Below, one piece after another: positions 24,026 through 31,614 of a stretch of 42,632 nt of DNA; the stretch's first letter is position 1, and the number at the start of each line of letters is the position of its first letter. The DNA is from Simkania sp. (lineage in GTDB: Bacteria; Chlamydiota; Chlamydiia; Chlamydiales; Simkaniaceae): NCBI GenBank assembly GCA_027942475.1, contig JAQFVP010000010.1:1-42632 (forward strand), read 5' to 3'. A program made the position numbers and the translations under genes. The notes beneath the pieces are model-generated. The model ran no database searches. It was given only the letters and a program-made list of their open reading frames with translations, and was not told where the DNA came from.

Positions 24026-25018
24026 TCAACTCAGCTTTTTGGCTCTGGCATTCATGATAGCGATATTTTCCTCTTGTTCGACGAGATCGCGATACCGTTC
24101 TTTGGTCACAGACATATTATTGTAATAGTAACGCACTTTAGACATTCCATCAAAATAGACCGTGGATATGCCATGTTTTTGCCCTTCATGCCACTGCGTT
24201 TCTTCCACAATGGTGTCACCATCGATAAAATGGCGCTCCGTCCCATGTTTGACCCCCTCTTTGTAGTTCATTTCCAGGTAGCGATACCCATTTTGGAAAT
24301 AGACCGAGGGACCATCCAACAAGTTGTGGTAGTAAGTTTCAATCGAGATTGGTTCACCTGAGGGGGCAAACACCCTCTTTTTCCCATGAATACTCCCGGA
24401 TAGCAGGGGGACAATAGTATGAGGGACTCCATGGGGGTAAAATGTTTCGCGCAAAACAGGGTAGCCCTCTTCGATCGTCTCTTTTGTGATCAATTTTTCA
24501 TGTTGGTCCCGAATAATGCGCTCCCCTTTGCCTTTGACTACGCGGTGCAAGACTTGGTTGTATTTGTTATAATACTCCCCTTCGAGCAACTTACTCCCTT
24601 GGTATTCCTCTACGCTCAGAGGAGTTCCAGAGTTGTACCAATGCGTGATTTTTACATGAGAAGGAGAAAGGAAGGTTTCTTCTTTATAAGCAATTCCGCG
24701 TAAGGTATAGTTCGTTTTTTTCACAAGTCTGCCCCTTTGATAGATCTCGGTCCACTCGGTAGTATTAGAATGGGGATAGGTAGAGGTCATGGCTCCGTGC
24801 AATTCCCCCCCTTCGTAGTGCGCTGTGACCGTGATTCCATTGCGCAGAGTTGTGATTACTTGACCTGGATAAGTTGCTTTTTCCCACTCCTCTTTTGAAA
24901 CATCATAGCCATACTTGTGAATGTAGCGCTTGGCGACGACGTGCCTGCCTTCCCCCCGCTTTGATTGATGGCAGCCCAGAGCAAAAAAAGCGAGTAGAAA
25001 CGGGATTAGCCTTATCAT
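24026..25018 (-). CDS. YwqK/MORN-type repeat lipoprotein
   Basis: This 330-aa protein has a signal peptide ending in lipobox LGCH, so it is a lipoprotein (Cys 16). The mature part contains repeated YY.NG/Y..G.. units such as YEGGELHGAM, YKEGVKHGTERHF and WHEGQKHGISTVYFDG, typical of YwqK-family antitoxin-like or MORN-variant repeats that form a beta sheet. GGAGGA lies 6 nt before ATG 25018. It is directly downstream of pheT on the same strand, as is the hypothetical CT476 in C. trachomatis (from memory). The family name suggests toxin-antitoxin activity, but no toxin is present; a surface or structural role is more likely. Confidence 0.85.
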   Translation of the reverse strand: MIRLIPFLLAFFALGCHQSKRGEGRHVVAKRYIHKYGYDVSKEEWEKATYPGQVITTLRNGITVTAHYEGGELHGAMTSTYPHSNTTEWTEIYQRGRLVKKTNYTLRGIAYKEETFLSPSHVKITHWYNSGTPLSVEEYQGSKLLEGEYYNKYNQVLHRVVKGKGERIIRDQHEKLITKETIEEGYPVLRETFYPHGVPHTIVPLLSGSIHGKKRVFAPSGEPISIETYYHNLLDGPSVYFQNGYRYLEMNYKEGVKHGTERHFIDGDTIVEETQWHEGQKHGISTVYFDGMSKVRYYYNNMSVTKERYRDLVEQEENIAIMNARAKKLS

Positions 25019-25086
25019 ATGTTTTCCTCCATTGTGACTAGATGTTTTGATCTTATCATTTTAAAAGATCAAGATAAACCGAAAAT

Positions 25087-27480
25087 TTACAAATGGAGGA
25101 AACGGGAGACATGCGCAACAAGGCGGCTGTGTTCTTTTTCGACTTGATTTTGCTCGAGCGTTTTTTCATGATCCCGATAGGTAAAACGGAGCGTGACATT
25201 TTTATATCCGGGCTTGACTGTTTGTCCCTCATACAGGTTGATCAAGGAAAACTTTTCAAGTAGCGTCGATTGCAGTGCATGGATCGCATGCATGACCCTT
25301 TCCATAGGCACCTCTTTTTGCAAAGAAAAGGTCCAATCCCGCTCAGAATGGGGGAAGGAGGGGGGAAGGGTAACCCGTTCTTTCGAAGTCTGTTTGAAAA
25401 ACAACAAATCGCTGAGGTCTAATTGCGCAAAAAACACCGGTTCGCGCATATCTACCATGGCCAGGCGCTCAGGGTGGATTTGACCTAGCACCCCCAAACG
25501 GAGGGAACCGACATGCAGCATGGCTTGTTTTTTGGGATAAAAACTCTCGAGGTGAGAGGGGGAAAATAGCGCTGATTCGATTGCAAAGCGAGAGCAGATA
25601 TTTTCCACGATTCCTTTGAGATCGAAAAAGTCGACGGCGCGGTTTGTTGTTTCAAAATAAAGGGGCGCGTGCTTGCCGGTCATAATGATCGCAGCGGCTA
25701 AGCGCTCACGAAAATGGGGACCATCTTTGAAATAAACGCTTCCCACTTCAAAAGCGCAGATGTCTTTGATTTGCCTATCAAAATTGTATTTCACAGCTTG
25801 GAGCAAACCGGGCAAAAGGGAGGTACGCAAAATCGATTGATCTAGAGAACTGGGGCGCAGTACATGAATGGACGCCTTTTCGGGTAGCTCTTTTTCGAGC
25901 GCTATTGCACAGAGTTTTGGACTGATTAGACTACAAGTGAGAAACTCTTGTAGCCCCTCTTGCAAAAGAAAAGTGCGAATCTTTTGCTCTACTTGATGTC
26001 TCGGTGCATGGGGAATCCTAGAATTAATCACTCTGGCCTTTCCCCTTTTGAGGTTGTGATATCCATAGATGCGCGCAATTTCTTCGATTAAGTCTATTTC
26101 TCTTGTGAGATCGTTGCGATAAGAGGGAACGATTGCTTCGAGTACTTGGGCGTTTGAAGGTGTAGTTTTTATACTTAAGCGGCTAAGGTAAGACTCTATT
26201 TCGCTAAAGCTCAAAGAGGTTCCCAAGATAGCATTTGCCCTGTGCGTGCGAAGAGAAATAGTTTTTGTGCGAGGCAAAGTGTTTGATCTCTTGTTTTTGC
26301 TCGGATTGCTCTTGCCCCCGGTGATCTGCTCAATCAGCGCAGCTGCTTGGTCGAGGGCCTCTGCCGTCTGCTCGATGTCAATACCCCGCTCAAAACGGAG
26401 AGAGGCTTCGGTGCGTATGTGCAAACTTTTGCTAGCGAGGCGGATCAAAGAGCTCGAGAAGTGGGCTGATTCCAAAAGCACAGAGTGGGTGGTTTCGGTC
26501 ACTTCAGAGCAGGCCCCGCCCATCACACCGGCAATGGCAAGCGGTTTTGCTCGATCCCAGATCATGAGGGTATTTTTTGCAACGCTTCGCCTCTTTCCGT
26601 CTATGGTTTCAAAGCACAAGTCTTGCTCAGTGGGTCGGACGAAAATCTTTTTCCCTTCGATTTTTTGGGAATCAAAGGCGTGAATAGGTTGACCCGTTCC
26701 GAGCATAATGTAGTTGGTTACATCGACAACCGGGTGTAGGCTCCGCATTCCGGCTGTTCTAAGCCTTTTCTTGAGCCAAAAAGGGGTAGAGCTCTTTTTG
26801 AGAGTATGCATCAAACGGCAACTATAAAAAGAGCAACCGCTTTGATGATCGATTGCAATCTCAATACTATCCGCCTTTTTTGTTGTATCCTCCTGTTTCA
26901 GAGAGTAAGAGGGAAGGGTGATCTTTCCCTCTATCATCGCGCACACCTCCCGAGCAATCCCCAAAATGCTCATGCAATGACCCAAATTGGGGGTAAGAGA
27001 AATGTCTAAAACAGTCTCTTTTAAAAGATCGCTTACAGATGCTCCAAGGGGAGCAGTGTGGTCTAGCTCTGCGACGATTGCATCTGCTTCGGAGAGTCCG
27101 ATTTGCTTTTCTGTGCAGAGAATACCCAAAGAGGGGGTGCCATCCCAACTTGTTTTCTTTACGATCACATCGTTTCCCGATGGCCCCTGTACACGAGCCC
27201 CCTCTTTGGCAAAGGGGACGTACATTCCCACTTTGCAATTGGGATAAGAGCAAACAACTTGCCAATTCGTCTGTCCATCCGACACTTGGAGCACCTGGGA
27301 TACTCCGTGCACGTGAGGTTTTGCTTGGATGATTTTTGCGACGACGACACCGGGGAGCTGAGGGGCAAATAAGCTCACTTTCTCGACTTCCATTCCCGCA
27401 AGCGTCAAACTATTTGCCAACTCTTGGGGCGACATGGAAAAAGGGATGTATTCTCGCAGCCAGCTGAGGGGAACTAACAC
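25087..27480 (-). CDS. pheT: phenylalanyl-tRNA synthetase beta subunit
   Basis: This 797-aa subunit has full family length. It starts MLVPLSWLREYIPF from GTG 27480. It holds an EMAP-II-like tRNA-binding domain (about 40-150), the B3/4 editing domain (RPTEQDLCFETIDGKRR), B5 (EIDLIEEIARIYGYHNL), a catalytic-like core, and a C-terminal FDX-ACB anticodon-binding domain (PSFPHSERDWTFSLQKEVP, then LINLYEGQTVKPGYKNVTLR). It pairs with PheS, which is not in this window. It is transcribed divergently from the LysM gene; AAGG about 12 nt upstream is a weak ribosome site. Confidence 0.97.
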   Translation of the reverse strand: MLVPLSWLREYIPFSMSPQELANSLTLAGMEVEKVSLFAPQLPGVVVAKIIQAKPHVHGVSQVLQVSDGQTNWQVVCSYPNCKVGMYVPFAKEGARVQGPSGNDVIVKKTSWDGTPSLGILCTEKQIGLSEADAIVAELDHTAPLGASVSDLLKETVLDISLTPNLGHCMSILGIAREVCAMIEGKITLPSYSLKQEDTTKKADSIEIAIDHQSGCSFYSCRLMHTLKKSSTPFWLKKRLRTAGMRSLHPVVDVTNYIMLGTGQPIHAFDSQKIEGKKIFVRPTEQDLCFETIDGKRRSVAKNTLMIWDRAKPLAIAGVMGGACSEVTETTHSVLLESAHFSSSLIRLASKSLHIRTEASLRFERGIDIEQTAEALDQAAALIEQITGGKSNPSKNKRSNTLPRTKTISLRTHRANAILGTSLSFSEIESYLSRLSIKTTPSNAQVLEAIVPSYRNDLTREIDLIEEIARIYGYHNLKRGKARVINSRIPHAPRHQVEQKIRTFLLQEGLQEFLTCSLISPKLCAIALEKELPEKASIHVLRPSSLDQSILRTSLLPGLLQAVKYNFDRQIKDICAFEVGSVYFKDGPHFRERLAAAIIMTGKHAPLYFETTNRAVDFFDLKGIVENICSRFAIESALFSPSHLESFYPKKQAMLHVGSLRLGVLGQIHPERLAMVDMREPVFFAQLDLSDLLFFKQTSKERVTLPPSFPHSERDWTFSLQKEVPMERVMHAIHALQSTLLEKFSLINLYEGQTVKPGYKNVTLRFTYRDHEKTLEQNQVEKEHSRLVAHVSRFLHL

Positions 27481-27592
27481 AAGTTTGGATTACCTTTTGC
27501 GAGAAATTCTAACAGGTTTTATGGATTGGAGGAAAGAGTTTCTAGCAATCTGTGCCTATTTTTTGGTAATCTCGCATAAGGAGCAAAGGCTT

Positions 27593-28756
27593 ATGCAAGA
27601 AAAAAGTTTTGATAGTCGGTTGGCAAAGCGCGCTCACCTTCTCGTTCACGCGCTGATTATTAGTTTTGCTTTGAATTTGGGGCTTTTTGCAACTTTCATT
27701 ACTTGGATTTTGCGCGAGAAAAACCTCGATATGATCCTACCTTTCCAGGCGGTGGTGCTTTCGAGCACTCCTGAACAAGGCGCATCTATCGCAAGTGAAG
27801 AGGTATTAAAGGTGTTTGCGCCCCTATCTTTTCATGCGCTCGCAGAAAAACTCACAGATGATGCACTCGTCGAGCAAGGGTATCGGAAAAGGGACTTTGC
27901 TCTATCTTGCCTCGTTGCCTACCACAAATTCGACATAGAGCGGGCGCTACCTGGATGTAAATTACAAAAACGGACCTTTGTATACAAAGACAAAACGATC
28001 CAACTGATCCCGGGGCTAGACAAAGAACATTTTCGAGCAATCCGCCTTTTTGCGTACCGAGAAAAGTGGCCCTTACAGCCCGAGGGTTTATTTCAGGCCA
28101 TGAAAAAGCAAAAAGGGGATCTATCTCCCTCTTTGATGCAAACTTTTTTTATATCAAAAGAATTTTACTTGATCGAGCGCGCTTTGCAAAGGTTTCCCAT
28201 GATGCGCAATCGCGAAATGGTGCTTAAGCTGCTTTTAGATGGTTCATGGGACCTGATTGTGCAAACAATCGCCGAAATCAAGACGCGACCTTTGGGAGAC
28301 ATTCCCTCTATCGGTGCATTTCTCGCTCGATTTAAGTCTTCCCATCTGGCGGCCTATTTGCTCATCGCCTTAGATCCCGATTACCCCTTCAAAAAATTTA
28401 GTGATGAGCGGCTAGAGCATTTGATTGCCTTGCTCGATCAAAGAACCGAAGAGGCAAAAATTTTTTTAGACCGAATTGCCTCTTCTCTGCGCTCCGATCG
28501 TATGCGTGAAATAGCTATTTCGCGTAGAAAGTCTTGGGGGGAAGTAACCAAAGAGATTGTCGTGCAAAAAGGGGACTCTTTGTGGAGTCTTGCCGCTGAG
28601 CTTGGAAGCACAGTAGACGAGATTTGTCAACTCAATCACCTGCATTCGGATACTTTATTCCCAGGCCAAGTGCTCAAAATTCCGAGCAAATCTCAAAATG
28701 GAATGTTGAAAAAAGGGGTTGAGGGGGGAGGGCCTCTTTATGGGCAAGCGCCTTGA
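27593..28756 (+). CDS. membrane-anchored LysM-domain protein
   Basis: This 387-aa protein has one N-terminal membrane helix (LLVHALIISFALNLGLFATFITWI) after a short basic tail. A large helical middle region of unknown fold (about 60-310) follows, then a C-terminal LysM domain (EIVVQKGDSLWSLAAELGST, then DEICQLN and LFPGQVLKIP). LysM binds N-acetylglucosamine in peptidoglycan or chitin. ATG 27593 is preferred because AAGGAG at 27578-27583 lies upstream; the frame stays open into the pheT start region (to 27434), which is probably fortuitous. A periplasmic scaffold that senses or organises the thin chlamydial peptidoglycan is a reasonable inference. Confidence 0.85.
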   Translation: MQEKSFDSRLAKRAHLLVHALIISFALNLGLFATFITWILREKNLDMILPFQAVVLSSTPEQGASIASEEVLKVFAPLSFHALAEKLTDDALVEQGYRKRDFALSCLVAYHKFDIERALPGCKLQKRTFVYKDKTIQLIPGLDKEHFRAIRLFAYREKWPLQPEGLFQAMKKQKGDLSPSLMQTFFISKEFYLIERALQRFPMMRNREMVLKLLLDGSWDLIVQTIAEIKTRPLGDIPSIGAFLARFKSSHLAAYLLIALDPDYPFKKFSDERLEHLIALLDQRTEEAKIFLDRIASSLRSDRMREIAISRRKSWGEVTKEIVVQKGDSLWSLAAELGSTVDEICQLNHLHSDTLFPGQVLKIPSKSQNGMLKKGVEGGGPLYGQAP

Positions 28757-28817
28757 GAATTTTTCAAGCTCCTTGCCAGATACCTCCTATTTTGCTATGT
28801 TTAGACTTTCTTTTTTT

Positions 28818-28903
28818 GCGGAAGTGGTGGAATTGGTAGACACGCTACTTTGAGGGGGTAGTGCGAATCATATCGCTTGGGGGTTCAAGTCCCCCCTTTC
28901 GCA
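28818..28903 (+). tRNA. tRNA-Leu (anticodon GAG)
   Basis: This is an 86-nt class II tRNA. Acceptor is GCGGAAG/CTTTCGC, anticodon stem CTACT/GGTAG with loop TTGAGGG (anticodon GAG, reading CTC/CTT), a long variable arm with a GCGA/TCGC stem, T arm GGGGG/CCCCC with loop TTCAAGT, and discriminator A. CCA is not encoded. The following 185 nt up to hpf contain a distant inverted repeat (TAACCGT ... ACGGTTA) and no gene. Confidence 0.95.
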
Positions 28904-29088
28904 TCTTAACCGTTTCGAATCAACAAAAGGTTTAAGCCCCGCCACGTAATCCTCAGTCAAGTCATCGAGAAATGACCCTTAAGACGGTTATCCTCATTTG
29001 GATCTCCTATTTGGAACCGCTTGCCTAAAAACAAGAAAAGAGGGCATGATTAGAGCTATTATACTAAGGGTGTGCAAAGAGGCTGTAG

Positions 29089-29715
29089 ATGTCCCAAACT
29101 TCAAGTAGTTGTGAAGAGGGTGGATATGCCCTATCTTTGGTAGGGAAACATATCGAGGTAACAACCCCTATTCGGGATTATGTATCCGAAAAAATCTCCA
29201 AAATTGAAAAAATCGTCCCCCACCTCATCGAAGTGCAGGTTTTGCTCGATGTGCAAAAGCTCAATCAATCGGTTGACATCGTTCTCAAGTTCTCCCACTT
29301 CAAAGTAAAAGTGGGGGCGGTCACCGAAAATATGTACTCCGCAATCGACAAAGCGTTCAAGAGATTGCAAACCAAACTTCTCAAATGGAAAAGCCGAATT
29401 CAAGATCACTATGCCAGAGGTGCGTCTGTAATTGAGATGGATATTGCCGTACTCGAGCGCGCACAAGAGGACATCGGGGAAATGAATCAAGAGATTGAGG
29501 ATGCAAACTATTCGCAACTAAAAGAAGAGTACGCCTTCCCCCAGGTGGTCAAAACAAAAAAACGTCCGCTCAAGTGTTTGACCCTCGATGAAGCAGTAAT
29601 GAAGATGGAACTTTCCAACGATCATTTCATGGTGTATCGTTCAGAAGAAGAGCAAACCCTCAAGGTGATTTACCGCCGCCGCGATGGAAGCTATGGCGTC
29701 ATGTCCCTCGAGTAA
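29089..29715 (+). CDS. hpf: ribosome hibernation promoting factor (long form)
   Basis: This 208-aa protein has an N-terminal HPF/YfiA domain (about 14-115: LVGKHIEVTTPIRDYVSEK, then VQVLLDVQK and YSAIDKAFKRLQTKL) and a C-terminal long-HPF domain (about 150-205: RPLKCLTLDEAVMKMELSND, then FMVYRSEEEQ and VIYRRRDGSYGV). The long form drives formation of 100S ribosome dimers in stationary or stressed cells, which would suit the elementary-body stage. A TATACT at 29060-29065 sits at a plausible -10 distance, without a clear -35. The end overlaps the next gene by about 30 nt. Confidence 0.95.
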   Translation: MSQTSSSCEEGGYALSLVGKHIEVTTPIRDYVSEKISKIEKIVPHLIEVQVLLDVQKLNQSVDIVLKFSHFKVKVGAVTENMYSAIDKAFKRLQTKLLKWKSRIQDHYARGASVIEMDIAVLERAQEDIGEMNQEIEDANYSQLKEEYAFPQVVKTKKRPLKCLTLDEAVMKMELSNDHFMVYRSEEEQTLKVIYRRRDGSYGVMSLE

Positions 29716-30136
29716 CAGTGCCAAAATTTTTGATCCCATCCGAAAAAAGTGGGTTGTTTCTTCTCCTGAAGAAAGGGTCAGGCAGCGTTTTTTATCTTAC
29801 CTCATCTTGCAATGTGGATTTCCCAAAGAAGTAATCACTGTCGAAAAATCGCTCGCCCATGTAACCGCACTTCCAAGAGAATATAAAAGGCGGTGTGATC
29901 TGCTGTGTTACGCCCCTAGACTCGCGTTCCCCCTTCTTTTGGTGGAGTGTAAGACAACGCGCCTTAAAGAAAGTATGTTTCCGCAGTTATGGGGGTATAA
30001 TGCATATATCCAAGCTCCCTTTATTGCACTTGTCAACCAAAGGGAAGTAAAGATGGGGTGGCAAATGGGCAAGCAAATGAGTTGGTATCATTTTATTCCT
30101 CCTTATAGGGAGCTCATCGGGAGGTGCGCATCGTGA
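29684..30136 (+). CDS. HsdR-N-like (type I restriction R subunit N-terminal) nuclease-fold protein
   Basis: This protein of up to 150 aa keeps a PD-(D/E)xK-like core: RRCDLLCYAP on one strand, LLLVECKTTR with the ECK signature on the next, then QLWGYNAYIQAPFIALVN. This is the layout of the stand-alone type I restriction enzyme R protein N-terminal family (HSDR_N_2). There is no helicase part, methylase or specificity gene nearby, so this is not a restriction system. The start is uncertain: ATG 29684 or 29693, both inside the end of hpf. The conserved part begins at FDPIRKKWVV. The stop overlaps the next gene as GTGA. Substrate is unknown. Confidence 0.82.
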   Translation: MEAMASCPSSNSAKIFDPIRKKWVVSSPEERVRQRFLSYLILQCGFPKEVITVEKSLAHVTALPREYKRRCDLLCYAPRLAFPLLLVECKTTRLKESMFPQLWGYNAYIQAPFIALVNQREVKMGWQMGKQMSWYHFIPPYRELIGRCAS

Positions 30137-31611
30137 CGCAGTCTGCTCAAACAACGCCTTTGATGCAAGCTGCTCTTTCGGTGTGTAGCCAAAAACAGCC
30201 CCCTTTTTCTCCGAAAAAAGGGACCGAGGTTGTCTATGTGTATGGATTTGGGCTCAGAGCGCACGATGTAAAAAGGTGGCTGCGCAAAGATCGGCGCCAC
30301 CAGTTGGTTGTGATCGAGGATCAAAAGAAATCTTTAGATTGTTTTGGGCCAATGACCGATTCGATCCAATTGCTAGAAGAGCCCCAAGTCAAACTGGTCC
30401 AGTCGGATAAAAAGGGGCTTGAAGAGGGGATTGGACAGGGGTTACTTCGCCCTTCTGAATTCCTGACTATGCCTGGGAAAAATCGACTTTTTGCATCCCA
30501 TTTTTTTGATCTAAAAATGAATCTAGAACATAGAGCATGCCTGTATCGGGACTATGGGGCTCTTTGCATGGAAAATATTTTACAAAACGGCGTCCGCCCT
30601 GCCCTAGAGGGGCATGCACTCAAAAACAGTTTGCGCAATATCCCAGCTATCATCTGTGGGGCGGGACCCTCTTTGAAAAAAAATCTCGATGTGCTCAAAA
30701 CAGTTGAGAAAAAAGCGGCTATTTTTGTCGGAGGGTCAGCTCTGCCCCTTTTGATGCAAGAAAAAGTAGCCTTTGACTTTGGAGGAAGCATCGACCCAAA
30801 TGCTCCTTCCCGTCCCTTTCCCATGTTGGATTGCCCCCTCTTTTTCCAAAACCAAACAACGCCCGCTCTTTTGAATAAAACAAAGGGTCCGTTGATTCGG
30901 ATGGGGCCGAGTGGAGCGCTTGATGTGGAGCGCTGGCTCACTTCTGATTTGACCCTTTTCGATGGAGGCACCCATGTCGGTACATTTTTAACCCATGTGG
31001 CGCACTTTTTGGGTTGTACACCCATTATCTTTGTTGGGATGGACGGATGTTACTCAAATCAGGTCTACTTCGGCGGGAAAGAGGGGAATCCAAAAAAGGG
31101 CAATGTGGCTACATTAGATCGATTTGGCAACGCGGCTTTTTCTCGCTCCGATTTTTTACTGGGGCGCCGATTTTTAGAGCACTTTGCCAAAACGCACCCT
31201 CAAACAGTGTTTCTCAATGCCACTGAGGGGGGATTGGAGATGGAGGGGATTGCACAAAAGAGATTGATAGCAATTAGGGATGAGTACCTCAACCGATCGT
31301 TTGACCTCTCCGATTTGTTGCAAAAAAAGTTGCCTAGAGCGGGATCTTTGCACAAAGCAGCGCTGAAAAATAGTTTGATCGAATGCCAAAAAATATGCGC
31401 CGATTTACCCTTTTTTTCTGATCAAAACCTTCGCAAAGAGGTATTTTACCAATTTGTGTTGAGGCCCAACTGGAGGGTGTGGCGCTTTTTTTTGCAAAGG
31501 CGGGACCTAGTGGAACAAATGGTCCATCCTCGCTTGGAAAAGAGGGTCCAGCGGTTGCTCTTTTTTAGAACTGTGTGCGAGCATTATAAGCGATTTTTAT
31601 CAAAGGAGTAA
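30133..31611 (+). CDS. DUF115 (MptE-like / MAF-related) protein, first paralogue
   Basis: This 492-aa protein has a central DUF115 domain (about 165-360) with AIICGAGPSLKKNL, GGSALPLL, a GGSIDPNAP stretch, and IIFVGMDGCYSNQVYFGG. The fold is a Rossmann-like one shared by the archaeal pterin pyrophosphokinase MptE and the motility-associated glycosyltransferases that add nonulosonic acids to flagellin. The N-terminal 150 residues hold a second small domain with a VYGFGLRAHDV glycine-rich turn. GTG 30133 is chosen because GGGAGG at 30119-30124 is 8 nt upstream and it overlaps the previous stop as GTGA; GTG 30124 is the alternative. Its substrate in a non-flagellated bacterium is unknown. Confidence 0.85.
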   Translation: MTQSAQTTPLMQAALSVCSQKQPPFSPKKGTEVVYVYGFGLRAHDVKRWLRKDRRHQLVVIEDQKKSLDCFGPMTDSIQLLEEPQVKLVQSDKKGLEEGIGQGLLRPSEFLTMPGKNRLFASHFFDLKMNLEHRACLYRDYGALCMENILQNGVRPALEGHALKNSLRNIPAIICGAGPSLKKNLDVLKTVEKKAAIFVGGSALPLLMQEKVAFDFGGSIDPNAPSRPFPMLDCPLFFQNQTTPALLNKTKGPLIRMGPSGALDVERWLTSDLTLFDGGTHVGTFLTHVAHFLGCTPIIFVGMDGCYSNQVYFGGKEGNPKKGNVATLDRFGNAAFSRSDFLLGRRFLEHFAKTHPQTVFLNATEGGLEMEGIAQKRLIAIRDEYLNRSFDLSDLLQKKLPRAGSLHKAALKNSLIECQKICADLPFFSDQNLRKEVFYQFVLRPNWRVWRFFLQRRDLVEQMVHPRLEKRVQRLLFFRTVCEHYKRFLSKE

Positions 31612-31614
31612 AAG

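Noticed and set aside
24026..25018. Antitoxin of a toxin-antitoxin pair (YwqK family name)
   Set aside because: The protein is a secreted lipoprotein, and no toxin candidate is adjacent; the family label does not fit the location.
27434..27592. N-terminal extension of the LysM protein into pheT
   Set aside because: The extension overlaps the pheT start on the other strand, lacks a ribosome site, and the membrane anchor with AAGGAG upstream points to ATG 27593.
28907..28990. TAACCGT ... ACGGTTA inverted repeat after tRNA-Leu as a small RNA gene
   Set aside because: The 7-bp arms are about 70 nt apart, with no further pairing that I could see and no promoter or terminator.
29684..30136. A type I restriction-modification system
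   Set aside because: Only the short HsdR N-terminal-like domain is present; no helicase, methylase or specificity subunit is found in the window.
30552..31025. 157-aa minus-strand frame
   Set aside because: It is antisense to the first DUF115 gene; a product of codon composition.
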